DNA of 36,914 bases from Azolla pinnata (GCA_037176905.1 JBBBWG010000793.1:1-36914), one strand, 5' to 3'; positions 1 through 10,423 are shown, counted from the stretch's first letter. A program made the numbers and translations. The notes: generated by a model not told the origin, from the letters alone.

Positions 1-213
1 ATAACCCTTCACCCTAAACTCGCGGAAACCCTAAACCCTTAATTTCACGAAAACCCTAAACTGGCCGAAACCCTAAATTGGCCGAAACCCTAAACTGGCC
101 GAAAACCCTAAATCGCAGAAAACCTAAATTGATTAAACCCTAAATTTTAGCAATTCCTAAACCCTAAACCCTAAGTTACATGAATGGTAAAAACCCTATA
201 CCCTAAACCCTAA
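1..213. repeat. Degenerate plant telomere-type (CCCTAAA) repeats
   Basis: The stretch is built from AAACCCTAAA words in several spacings. At about 50-115 an 18-base unit AAACCCTAAACTGGCCGA recurs three times with small changes, and true CCCTAAA tandem pairs appear near 163-175 and 198-212. The repeats are too diverged and interrupted to be an active telomere end. They are best read as interstitial or subtelomeric telomere-like DNA. They stop about 20 bases before the ATG of the broken gene at 231. Confidence 0.85.
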
Positions 214-230
214 TTTTCAATGTCTAATAG

Positions 231-1364
231 ATGGCTGATAGATCGCCGATTCCACTTACCTTGGAGGCTAAGTGGCGGAGTTATCATGCTGCCATGAGAG
301 AATGGCAGCATCAGATGATCGAGCACTTTGGTGGCATGCCCCCACCAAAGGAGATGGGACCATATATGGCATAGCGCCCACCTCCGGTCCCACCAGTGAG
401 GGGTCGGCCTGGCTCATTTGATGCTAGCTTGGCCGCCACTCTTGGTATCGTCATACCCCAGACAACTGGGAGCACGCCCCTATAGGTGGGCCCACCCCAC
501 GAGACAGCCCTCGTGCTGTCGTGCAACACGACCTACAGACTCCACTGAAGGGAGTCCAGCTATGCCTCCCCCTCTCACTCGGCCTAGGACCGGCTCCACC
601 CCGCACCTCACTTCCCTTGGATCAGCCTCGGCCTCATCGTCACAAGCGAGCCCCGCCTCCAGTCAGACGAGATCTAGTCCCGACACATTTGTACGTGCGA
701 GCCCCGCCTCCCATAGTTCGGGATGTGGAAGTGGACGTGGACGTCGTGGGTGCTGCGGAGGCGATGATGATGTCGATGGCAGCGCACATGTCGTCGCTAC
801 TAACAATGATCGAGCTGGCCACTGCGCGTGCGACCCAGATGAGGTTAGGGCCGGCAGTCAGATGGGGTAGCGGAGGTGCTTCAGCTTTCAGGGCCGAGTT
901 TGTAAGTATTTCAACTTGTAATATTACCTAATTAATATAATATTAAATGATTACCTAATTAATATAATATTAATTAATTGTAACCCTAATTAAAAGCGAT
1001 CAATGTTTTTTTGTAGATGGAGCTCATTGGTCGTTGGCCGTATCCGGACGAGGAGGAGTATCGCCGATTACATCCACGACGAGAGTCCTAGATGTATTTC
1101 AGAAGTCGGGGAGTGACCACGGATGACTAGCTGATTCTAGGGTTGGGCATACAGTCAAAAGTGTCGGGCGACAATACCAACTTGGAGGGTGCAGTCGAAG
1201 ATTTACCGGATACTCGTGAACTCGAGTAGAACCCAGAGCAAAGCGGCGCGTCATCGTCAGCTGACACCGAGGCGACCCACACCGACCCCGGTTCTGGTCA
1301 TTATACACTAGGGTTAGATATCTACGATGATAATAACCCTAGTGAATATGACCCTTCCCCTTAG
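231..1364 (+). pseudogene. Broken two-exon gene of unknown family
   Basis: A reading frame opens at 231 (MADRSPIPLTLEAKWRSYHA...) and has an in-frame TAG at 372. After a frame change, an open stretch at 521-901 is proline-rich and then has an acidic and Met-rich part. It ends at a consensus donor (GTAAGT at 902). An acceptor TTTTTTGTAG at 1016 restores the same frame in a second exon starting MELIGRWPYPDEEEYRRLH. That exon meets TAG at 1089, but acidic, Ser/Thr-rich coding-like sequence continues in frame past further TAGs at 1128 and 1227 to a final TAG at 1362-1364. The conserved splice sites and frame suggest a former gene, perhaps the accessory or C-terminal part of a plant DNA-transposon protein. 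I do not recognise the family. Confidence 0.45.
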
Positions 1365-1571
1365 ATTTTTTTTTTTGTTTAGTTTATATAGTATTAACTT
1401 GTATTGTAATTTCAACTTGTAATATTAACCTTTTATTGTTACTCAATGTAGTATATTTGGCGAAATCTAATTTCAGATCCACAATTTGGGTTTTAAAAAA
1501 TTTAATTCTAATTATAAAAATTTTTATTTTTAAATTGCTAATTAACGATCAATACCCCACTCAAGATAAAT

Positions 1572-2440
1572 CGGTGCAAACATGTGGCAAAATTGCAGCA
1601 AACAAACGGCAAATTTGTAGCAATACATGCAACAAATGTCAAGCAAACAAACGGCAAATTTGTAGCAATACATGCAACAAATGTCAAGCAAACAAGCGAC
1701 AAATTTGCAGCAAAAATGCAGCAATACATGCAGTAAAGATCCAACAAACACCGTAAATTTGCAACAAACACGCAACAAATTCCCAGCAAACACGCGGCAA
1801 ATTTCTAGCAAACTCGCGGCAAATTTGTAGCAATACATGTGGCAAATTTGCAGCAAACACGCGGCAAATTCGCAGCAAAAACGCGGCAAATTTCCAGCAA
1901 TGCATGCAACAAATATCTAGCAAACATGCGACAAGTTTGCAGCAAACCCGCGGCAAATGTGCAAAAATTACGTGGCAAATGTGCGGCAAATGTGCAGCAA
2001 ATATCAAGCAAACCTCGCGGTAAGTTTCTAGCAAAGCACGCGGCAAAGATCATGACAATGTTGCAGCAAATGTCCAGCAATTATCGCAGCTAAGTTGCAG
2101 TAAAGTTTGCGGCAAAATTCCCGGCAAAGTGCAAAAAATGTTGCTGCAATAGTCGCGGAAATACTCGTGGTAAGAGCTCGGCAAAGTTGGGGTAAAACGA
2201 CCGAAAAAACCCATGTTAATGCTCCCAGCTAAACTAGCGGAAATTATTGCAGAAATATTCGCGGCAAAGACGCGACAAATTGTCCGACTAAAGTCACGGC
2301 AATTCCGCGGAAAAGGTCGCATCAATGTCGCGGAAAAGGTCGCGGCAACCTCGCGGCAAAATTTTGTGGCAAACTAGAATGTCGTTTGCCGCAACTTTTT
2401 TTGAACTTATACAGATGAATTTTCGCAGCAAATCTCGCGA
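1572..2440. repeat. Minisatellite of GCGGCAAATTTGCAGCAAACA-type units
   Basis: About 870 bases are made of imperfect repeats, roughly 20-22 bases long, of the form CGCGGCAAATTTGCAGCAAA. Each unit has two half-motifs, GCGGCAAA and AGCAAA. Divergence rises toward 2440, where only GCGGCAA and GCGGAAA words remain. The Cys/Leu/Phe-rich open frames on the minus strand and the Cys/Lys/Asn-rich one on the plus strand are products of the repeat, not genes. No transposon ends are visible. Confidence 0.85.
1597..1686. repeat. Exact 45-bp tandem duplication inside the minisatellite
   Basis: Bases 1597-1641 and 1642-1686 read as two identical 45-base copies starting AGCAAACAAACGGCAAATTT. The surrounding array is well diverged, so this is a recent local duplication on an old array. 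Confidence 0.9.
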
Positions 2441-2551
2441 CAAACTGCTTAATACCTTGTAGTGTTTATATAGTCTAAAATCATGCAAAGTCATTTGGTG
2501 ACTATTTGTCATGTGCTCAAAAGTAATATAAGAATTGCCTTTTTGGAAGAC

Positions 2552-3768
2552 TTAATAAAGAGTTAAGATGAATGTTTTAACTTGATGCAATTTCTTTGGA
2601 GTTGTATACTTTGATATTATTATAGAACCAAACTTCATTTCAAGATCAACAATATCATGTAACAATTCATGGAACAGTACTCTTTCTTTAAACATTGGTT
2701 GCATATCATTTGATTCTTCATTTTCTTTATCAAAATTAATATTTTCCTGAGATATTAAAAGCTCTTTTTTGTTCAATGCTTCTGCAATAACTTCATTCAT
2801 CTTTTCAAGAATAATTTGATGAAGATCTTTTGAATCATTGGTATCTACGTCAACACACTCAATTCATTTCTAACATATTTGATGATTGCGTCTCTTCCAT
2901 TTTCAAAGACCTTGCAATCTCTGACTTCAAAGATTTTAATATCAATCAGGTTAAATCCAAGAATAATGTTAGCTTTCTTAAAACTATTGAAGAATGTTTT
3001 TTATTTAATTTCATTCCACGCAATAGCAATGAAATTTACAGCATCTACCAAATGTGTTGGCCTACCAAATGCCACACGACCAATTGCACCTCTTTTTATT
3101 TCTTGGTTGTATCTTTCAAAGCTCTTTTTATTGAATAAATGATTATCATAATATGATATGATATCTTTATTAAAAGATATTTATACCTTTATTTAAGTTA
3201 CAATTATTGCAAATATATCTATTGGTTACTTCCAAGTTGTGACATTAGGAGGGTAGAACATTACTTTGATACTTTTCCTTTCAAATGTGTAAACATACCA
3301 GGAACATTATTTAAAACTAAAAGCCCCCTATGGTTTGTTTGACGACGGAAATATAATTAAAATACTTAATCAAACCATTTGTTAGAAGTAAGAACATCAA
3401 CCCATGCATTTTTTTGCACAAAATAATGTAAAGGCCTTATATTTCCATGAATGCATGACAATTGCCTAGCTTTACCAGTTATAGTAATAGAGATTTTTTC
3501 AACACTTATGGCATTGCAACAAACAATCAAAAGTTACTCGATCCATTTTCTTTTTTTAACACGTATTGTTATTAGATCCTCTGTGGATAAAAACTTGTAT
3601 ACTCATTCTCTTACTTTGTTATCATTCTCTTTTGCTCACTTGAGGACCTCATCTTTTTTCTTTATCAAATTTCTTATTGCCTTTTCATCAAAACCAAAAC
3701 GACTTGCTATGCTACGAATAGAAGGAGGTGATGGTTGTTGCACCAAATCTAGAATTTCTAACCTTTAA
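2552..3768 (-). pseudogene. Decayed pogo/Tigger-like (DDE_1, CENP-B-type) transposase
   Basis: Read from 3768 downward on the minus strand, the frame begins with a CENP-B/pogo-type helix-turn-helix: ILDLVQQPSPPSIRSIASRF, then KAIRNLIKKKDEVLK. The DDE_1 core follows, with the Tigger-family run ITITGKARQLSCIHG and NAWVDVLTSNKWFD near 3340-3500. At about 3300 comes LLVLNNVPG, at the place of the family's LLLDNAPSH, so the catalytic Asp is read as Asn. Near 3040-3120 RVAFGRPTHLVDAVNFIAIA and WNEIK match the C-terminal part of pogo transposases. An acidic tail extends to 2552. Many stops and frameshifts make it dead. No terminal inverted repeats were found. The family call rests on several motifs in the right order; the exact subfamily is uncertain. 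Confidence 0.75.
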
Positions 3769-3784
3769 TACAAATCATTTAATC

Positions 3785-4665
3785 GATGGCCAACTCAACT
3801 CATGGCAACTACCATGCCGAATGGATTGTACAAGAGCTTCAAGCACAAGCAAAACTCATGTTTCATTGTGAAGACCCGTAAGTGCAAATAGTCAGATGAT
3901 GCAAAACATCGGCAAAAGTTTGGACATTGCTTCGAAACATCTACCATCATGAAGACCTTATCACTCGAGTAGCATCCCTCAAAAGGCTTCTCATGGAATC
4001 TCTCTTGAAAAACCAAGAAATCATTAAATTTCTTGATGAATAGCAAACTCTATTGGACAATGCTCTACTCTCGAAACTCCTGTTGGATTCTAACTTCCAA
4101 GCAATGTTTCTTTGAGCATTGCCCTCTGTTGGTCGTATAGGATCCGACTTTGTGAATATAAGAAGAGCTTGGCGTCTATCTTGTGTCGTGATCTGTGCAT
4201 TGTGATCGGAAGTTAAGTGCTAACGGAAGGAACATCTAGCCGGGATTACGGCCGGAAGCAACGTCATATAGATCGGGATTTCCCTGATTCTTCCGGGAGC
4301 CCGGAAGCGGTTGGCTACGAAGGATCAAAGCAATATACCATTCATCGTCACCCACGTACAGTCTTAGTCTTTCTCCGGAAGGGCTAACACCCTCTTCATG
4401 GAAACCTTTTAGCATGACACAACCATCGGTGGTAGGCCGGCTCATCGTTAAATCCCTTATGGCATGCATTCAACAAGAAGAAATTATGCCAAATGGTGCT
4501 CACAACATGAGTGGAATAGCTCCAACACCTTTAGCTCAATATATACAACCACAAACTTGGAAAGGGAGCCCTAGATTTCAAAAAAAGAACACCAATCAAC
4601 TCACCACCATGAAAACAAAAGTTTGTATGTATTGTAATCGAAAGGTCACCTTGAACGTAAATGTT
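3785..4665 (+). pseudogene. Copia gag remnant (UBN2-type)
   Basis: After an ATG at 3785, the frames near 3905-4110 give SAKVWTLLRNIYHHEDLITR and then KFLDE*QTLLDNALL and ALPSVGRIGSDFV. This is the copia gag pattern of a W..L..IY block, a FL.E..SL block and the ALP-S block. Downstream, near 4590-4660, VCMYCNRK resembles the first half of a CCHC zinc knuckle, but its remaining Cys/His ligands are lost. Stops occur near 3882, 3897 and 4041. The stretch from about 4150 to 4400 does not fit gag. Confidence 0.65.
4291..4308. repeat. Perfect 8-bp inverted repeat in the gag interruption
   Basis: The sequence CTTCCGGGAGCCCGGAAG is an 8-base perfect palindromic stem with a 2-base spacer. It sits in the roughly 250-base stretch (about 4150-4400) that interrupts gag and is richer in CCGG and GGAAG words than its surroundings. 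It could be part of a small inserted element or be chance. Confidence 0.5.
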
Positions 4666-5314
4666 GCACTAAGCATCACGAATGACATCATTAATCACAA
4701 CCACGTCAACAACAAGATGGTCGACATCCAAGAGCATACCTCCATCAACTTAATGGCCTTGAACATGAATAAATTGTATAGATTCTTTACAATTATTCAT
4801 ATTATCACTAAATATTGGTAATTATGTGTCTTCCAATAGAGATATAACTGAATAGCTATTGGTCGACACGATGAAACCCATCACATGACGCCGCAAGAAT
4901 GTTAGTTTCAGAATTACAAAGAACTCTCAAGTAGCATGTGCGTTTACCTTGACAACAACCACTCACTTACAGCTATCGGTGTTGAAGACCTTTGCATGAC
5001 CTTCACGAGTGGAGCAAGCATTACAATATAAAATGTATATTATATTTCGGGGCTTAGCCGAAACATACTTTCGGTTACAAAGGTTGCAATGAGTAGATCT
5101 TCTATCGAGTTATTTCATGATTCATGCATTATAGGTTCGGCCACATTAATAGCTCCAAATTATAATATATGATCAAGTATAAGCTTTGTGCCAACTTACT
5201 GTTGTATTTTAACTCAATTGAATTATGTAAACGTTATATCCTAAGGAGGTAAAGAGGTCAAGCCACAAAAGTCACCCCAGATCACAAGCCAAATCCACTC
5301 AACTAAAACAATTA

Positions 5315-6030
5315 ATGCATAGTGACCTTTGTGGATCCATGGAAACAAGATCACTCAAAAGTTCTTATTACTTTCTAACATTCATTGATGATGCTAGCAA
5401 GTCGTACACAACTATACATTTCCTTAAAGAGAAGTTTGAAGTGCTTACATACTTCAAACAATATTGAAGCCTCGTCATTCGGCAAGATGACCTATCAATC
5501 CAAATACGTCTCTTCGATGATGGTGGTGAGTATGACTCAAGTGCATTCAAGGCTTCTTACAAAGACGAAGGCATGCAACAACATTTACCATTCTATACAC
5601 ACCTCAACAAAATGGGTTGTCTAAATAGAAGAATCAAACTTTGGTTGAAGTTATTAGAGTTATGCTTCTTACAGTGGGACTATTGAAGTGCTATTAGGAA
5701 GGGGCAATAGTGATAAAATTTTAGACATGATACCTACAGCCCCAAGGCTTGCACACAGTAGTATCATTGGTTTGGCAAATAACCTAATGTTCAACATCTT
5801 CGCATTTTTTTATATACTAGATATCTAGTGAAAGCATTGAACCTGAGGAAAAAGTTTGATGCATTAACATTAAGGACAAGAACGATTTTCGTCATCTATG
5901 GTTGTCGGTTTGGCATCAAGGCATACAGATTGTACAACTTAACACAACGAAGAGTTGACCTCTTACACTCAGTTTACTTCGACGAATACTCCCTATCAAC
6001 TGTCAACACAAAACCTTTACTTTCAAACAT
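5315..6030 (+). pseudogene. Copia integrase remnant
   Basis: At about 5320-5465 the frame reads HSDLCGSMETRSLKSSYYFL, then TFIDDASKSYTTIHFLKEKF. This is the copia integrase core with the first catalytic Asp (HSDLCG) and the YFLTFIDD block. After a stop and a frameshift, LFDDGGEYDSSAF near 5510-5550 corresponds to the second catalytic Asp block (family SDNGGEF). Around 5845-5990, KKFDALTLRTRTIFVIYGC and KAYRLYNL correspond to the conserved end of integrase (R.KLD....IF.GY...KAYRLY). Several stops make it non-functional. Confidence 0.8.
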
Positions 6031-6382
6031 CATTCATCCCATCACTCAACACATCATTTCTTAACCAATCTTTCTTACCATTTCCCCACTTGAAACAAAC
6101 CCTCAAGTTGAATGGAAAGAGACATCCCAATTAATCTTACTCTTACCAAATATCTTTACTTTCATTCCTACTTCAACAATGCAACACCACCACTAGCTCA
6201 CATTACCACCCTTTCACCACTTAGTGCCCTCTTTGATCCCTTCGAAATAAAACCACATATCATCTATTCCCCAATATTTCTCAAAATTTAAATGAAGCTC
6301 CCAAATAAAAAAGCTTTAGAACAACATTACTTCCCATTATATTAGTAGATCACATCCACCTAAAACCTTAAAAGCTTTATCA

Positions 6383-7198
6383 TTGAGGGACATCTTTGAG
6401 GAAACCAAGCCTATATCTAGTATAGCCCAAAACCCTAACCGTCAATTGCTAGATCTTGTTACATTTGATCCCTTAGACGCCTTTTGTCTACAACAATACA
6501 TGATCCAAAACAGAACTCCAAATCACGACCTTTATTTGTTCAACCATAAATCTTTTGATGATTTGACCATACAGGAAGCTTTGTCGGGATCAGAAGTCAC
6601 TTCATGGCGTGAAGCCATTGATTTAGAATATCTATCTCTTATGGAGAATGACACATGGTATTTAGTACCACCACCGGCCGTGGACTAGAAATTGGTGACA
6701 TGCAGGTGTCTTCTCTAGAATAAGTTCCATGTCGATGGCACGATTTTGCATTATAAAGCACGACTTGTGACACATGACTTTTCACAAGTATCTGACATGG
6801 ACTGCAAGATGTTCTCTCTCGAAGTCCAAATCACCTCTTTTGGAGCATTACTCGCCACCACTATGTAAATTTGACTTCTTATTCACCAAATGGATGTTTG
6901 AACGACCTTTCTACATGGTAACTTGCATGCAAAGATCTGCATGGAGAAACCACCCAACTATATGTCAAAAGACCATCCCAACTATGTTTGTAAGCTAGTC
7001 AAATCATTATGTGATCTAAAACAATTCTCCCGCCGAATGTACGTCAATCATTGTATGTCAAACCTCAGTTACACCAGCTTGCAATCCGACCCTAATGTGT
7101 ATAACCAAAATAGCCCACATATAGTCCTCATCTTAGCCATTTATGTAGATGATATCTTAATCACATCTAACTTTGAAATACACTATCTAAAGCCATGA
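6383..7198 (+). pseudogene. Copia reverse transcriptase remnant
   Basis: Around 6570-6685 the frame reads EALSGSEVTSWREAIDLEYL and NDTWYLVPPP, the entry to the copia RT domain. Next come YKARLVTHDFSQ (about 6755-6790), FLHGNLHAKICMEKPPNY with KLVKSLCDLKQF (about 6910-7030), and the catalytic box YVDDILITSN at about 7142-7171. The YVDD box itself is intact, but frameshifts and stops (for example just after 6685) separate the blocks. Confidence 0.85.
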
Positions 7199-7559
7199 GT
7201 GAACTCCAAGCATTATTCTTGATGCAAGATATGACTCCACTATAGCTGAGAAAAATGCACTTTTGAGAGCATGATTCAAGATGGCATCATGGTTCTAGAT
7301 TCACAGTGTGCCACGTAATTAGAATGTTTCTTACTCCAAATTAGTCTTTTATTCACAATCTTGAAGCCTAGGAACATATGGGCAACATGTTTAGTAACGA
7401 TTGAACCACTATTTCATGACAACAATTTGTTCTTGAATTGTTCCGTTCATTTGTTACACAATGTCATTTTGCTCTAGGCTCTATCTTATCATGGTCACAT
7501 TTAATGCCTCGTTGTTTGCAAATAAAATGAATTGCTCATATTTATTGTCGAATACAAAC

Positions 7560-7711
7560 ATCTAATGGCCATATTCACACTGTGTATTTTGGACGGGTCA
7601 TATTTGTAATAAGAGAGAAAGGCTTTAACCTTAGCTTGGGGGTATAAATATTAAGCTTGTATAATCATCCAAGGTTAGTTGCTCCATTATGAATACAAGA
7701 TCCTTTGTGCC

Positions 7712-7763
<52 letters not shown>

Positions 7764-7920
7764 TGTCTCTTCATGAGTGTCTTGTCTGATTGTTCAAATC
7801 TAACCTCCTTGCTACTCACCATCCTCATAGATATACTTCTCACCTTTAGCATACATCAAGAATGTTATAGTTCTGTTCTGCTTGATGACCTCTCCTAACA
7901 TTTGGTATCTATTGTTGCAT
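7560..7920 (+). mobile_element. Probable 5' LTR end and primer-binding site of copia copy 2
   Basis: A TATA box (TATAAATA at 7643-7650) lies about 270 bases before TGGTATCT at 7913-7920. That word matches the start of the usual copia primer-binding site (TGGTATCAGAGC, complementary to initiator Met tRNA), though its later bases differ. A gag remnant follows at 8605. The left LTR edge and a second LTR are not seen, so this is a reasoned guess from layout. A long CT microsatellite lies between the TATA box and the putative LTR end. Confidence 0.4.
7716..7756. repeat. (CT)n microsatellite
   Basis: About 20 CT units in a row, uninterrupted until a TTCTC break near 7756. It lies downstream of the putative LTR TATA box at 7643. 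Confidence 0.95.
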
Positions 7921-8604
7921 CCTTCTTGTTGTATTCAGCTTGTTGTGGGCGCAAGTATGTGTGATTTGGAGTAGATTCGACAAAGTTACAACCATTTGTA
8001 ACTCTCTAACTGATGACTGAAGATTCGAGAATTTTGGGAGTTCTGTGCATTATTTGTTAACGCGCCACATATCAATCTGTTTGCCTTCAGGTTAGGGACA
8101 CATAGTAAGTTACAACATTTAATTTGGAGCAACCAACAAGGAATTATGATCATTTTATTATACTCTACAATCAAACACTGTAATCGCTATTTAATCCATG
8201 CAATGTACAATTAAATTATAATTTTGACAATTGTACTCTTTTTGTCCGTGCTTCGTATACATTCCGGACAAAGCTAGAAGCTTTTATCCAATCCATGTGG
8301 AAGTATCTTGGCTGAAACCCGTATAAGAAAAGTCAGCACAACTTGTTCTTTTGTGGAGAAAGCACCACAGTCGGATTTCAACTTTGACTTTGCTAGTGCA
8401 GTTCGTAGTCACTTTGGACAAAGCTATCGTCTTCATGTCCACCCAGAGTAGAACCCGACTCTCATCACGTTCGTGCCCAACTCGGTTAGACATCCTTCTG
8501 GTAGACTGGAATGTAGTCATACTCATTGACGATCGTAACCACTTCGGGAAAAACTATATACCAACCTTCCCGTGCAAATGGCTTGAACATCCGACTGATC
8601 CGAA

Positions 8605-9400
8605 ATGAATCTAAGGAAGTTCAACGGGACGAACTTCAAGTTCTGGAAGGAGTAGATGCATGACTACCTCATAGTTTGTGGCTAGATCGACCCAATAGAG
8701 AATGAGAGGGTTCCAGCAACGTACAAGCCGGAAAGATGGGCGAAGCTAGACCGAGTAGCTTGGGCTGCCATTCGGATGCATACGTCCAAGTTCGTGTATT
8801 ACACGGTTCAGTCGTGTACGACAACTCATGAATTGTGGAAGACACTATCGGACACTTATGAGAAAAAGGTGGTCACTACGAAGATCTATCTGATGTGGTC
8901 ACTACGAATCCGACTTGGTCACGACTCATCAAAACAAGTATGAAGGCATCATCTCACAGTTGTTAGCACAAGGAATGATTTCACAGTTTAGCGCACATAC
9001 TTTCATTCTCGATAGATTACGATCTACCATTTGACAAGCAAATAGCCCTACATCTACTCTTTATAGAAGTCGAGGTTTAGAGCTTTGAATTTCGTGATCC
9101 AGAGTTGATGTCATGTCGATGATATGTCGAGTTTGTTGCGGTCAAGCATGATCTAGATACAGACGTGAATCGAGCGAGAACTCCCATAAGAGATGTCCAA
9201 GTGAGTTTTGCTACATGAAGCTCCCAGCAAACTGTCTCTACAGATGTTCGAGATATCGGACATCGGTTGGATCGGAATAGGCGACTGCGATGCCAGATAC
9301 GACAACACGGGTCAATGCTCCCACTAAGAAGGAGCCGTCATTCCAAAAGGCAGATCGACACGTTTCCATGCCGAAAATCGAGCTCGATTCAGGTCGAAAT
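8605..9400 (+). pseudogene. Copia gag remnant, copy 2
   Basis: From the ATG at 8605 the frame reads MNLRKFNGTNFKFWKE*MHD, with TAG where copia gag has Gln. It goes on with IDPIENERVPATYKPERW, LDRVAWAAIRM and THELWKTLSDTYEKK. These are the expected gag blocks (L..F.GTNF..W, then A..AI......, then A.E.W..L...Y). In-frame TAGs are at 8653 and 8683. Later, around 9075-9110, SFEFRDPELMS fits the gag C-terminal half after a frameshift. Nothing of integrase or RT follows: the element stops about 200 bases before the gene at 9597. Confidence 0.75.
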
Positions 9401-9421
9401 CAAACTGACGACGTCTTGAAA

Positions 9422-9446
9422 ATCGATCGATCGATCGATCGATCGA
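9422..9446. repeat. (ATCG)n microsatellite
   Basis: About six ATCG units in a row, 150 bases upstream of the ATG at 9597, between the copia remnant and the next gene. Confidence 0.9.
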
Positions 9447-9596
9447 CGAATTTGCTCACTTGAAGCAAAACGATCAGACAGCAGTTTTTACTGCAGACTT
9501 GTGCTTGTGTGTTGGCGGAGGGTATTTGTGTAAATTGGGAAAACTCTCGGAGCTCTCTTTCTCTGCAGACGACAGACGACGACGACGACGACGACG

Positions 9597-10423
9597 ATGG
9601 CGACGACGATGTGGAGGAGGAGGAGGAGATGGAGCTTCTCCCACGCCATCGCTGCTGCCGACCATCGTCCTCAGCTCGCCTCCTGCTGCCGCCGCCATCT
9701 CTCGTCCTTCCTCGACCCCCCTCCCCATCCTTCTCCTCCCCCGCCTCAGAACCCTCCCGACTCAGAGAATCCCGACCCCGCCACGCTCAGGGAGCAGTGG
9801 CGCTACGCCATTGGCCTCTACAGCCGCTGGTATTCCCACGCCTGGGGCACCACCATCCTCGCCGGCCTCTCCTTCTTCGCCATCGGCTGGTTCGTCAAAG
9901 GGGAGAACCCTCTCAACACTAGCACCGGCTCGGAGCCCTCCCCTTCCCACCAAGACCCCCCCGCGTTAGCCCCCTCCCCAGGGTAGGAAATCCCTTCTTT
10001 CTCGCGCTGATTCGTTCCATTTTCTTTCATTGTGTGCGGGATTTCTGTGTATGCAGGCCGATCCATGTACCTCCATGTCCGTGGAATGCATGTACATATA
10101 TGTATGTACCCCATAATATATGGGAACATGTTTTACCATGCCTTCTCATGTTTGGGTGCATGCATACTATGCCAGATCCTGTACTGCTACATGTTTGTTT
10201 ACCTTATCATCTGCTCATGTGTTCAATGTTCAAGTATATACACCTACACCTGTGTGTGAATGTGTAGAGGATGTACGAATTGCCAGGCATGACATATATA
10301 TGATTACAAACATTTTATGCATGCTGGATGGAGTGTTCTGCTAATCCCGTGATAAGAAATGATGGGGAAATTTGAGTTTATATGGTGTCTGTGTTTCTGA
10401 ACAGGCTCGTGGAGAAATCGTAG
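9597..10423 (+). CDS. Small single-pass membrane protein, probably mitochondrial (two exons)
   Basis: Model: exons 9597-9982 and 10405-10423, giving 134 residues ending GLVEKS. The 422-base intron has a donor GTAGGA and acceptor CTGAACAG. Without splicing the frame ends at 9986, adding nothing. The N-terminus (about residues 1-40) is rich in Arg, Ser and Ala with no acidic residue before Asp22, as in a mitochondrial presequence. A Pro-rich linker follows at 41-63. The conserved-looking core is LREQWRYAIGLYSRWYSHAW (64-83), running into one hydrophobic helix at about 82-101 (ILAGLSFFAIGWFVKG). The tail is short and polar. The layout fits a small inner-membrane protein. A plant-specific respiratory-complex accessory subunit is one possibility, but I cannot assign it. 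It lies just downstream of a GAC-repeat run. Confidence 0.72.

Larger units (their letters stand above)
3785..7450 (+). mobile_element. Degenerate Ty1/copia retrotransposon, copy 1
   Basis: Gag, integrase and reverse-transcriptase remnants lie in the copia order (gag, IN, RT) on the plus strand, with stops and frameshifts throughout. The gag-like start at 3785 lies 17 bases after the end of the pogo remnant. Sequence resembling the start of the copia RNase H region fades out after 7198. I could not find a matching pair of LTRs, so the element is truncated or its LTRs have diverged beyond recognition by eye. About 250 bases inside gag (around 4150-4400) do not read as gag and may be a later insertion. 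Confidence 0.8.

Noticed and set aside
1538..2325. Overlapping Cys/Leu/Phe-rich open frames on the minus strand
   Set aside because: They are direct translations of the minisatellite; the composition follows the repeat unit and there is no domain or start context.
1572..2440. Possible CRISPR-like repeat-spacer array
   Set aside because: Repeat and spacer are not separable, unit lengths drift, and this is plant nuclear DNA.
7631..7898. Short frames over the CT microsatellite
   Set aside because: Leu/Ser or Arg/Glu runs come straight from the (CT)n repeat inside a probable LTR.
9460..9969. Overlapping open frames in other frames of the 9597 gene (plus and minus)
   Set aside because: Low-complexity Pro/Ser/Arg/Asp translations of GC-rich DNA; only the frame from 9597 has a presequence, a conserved-looking core, a membrane helix and a splice site.
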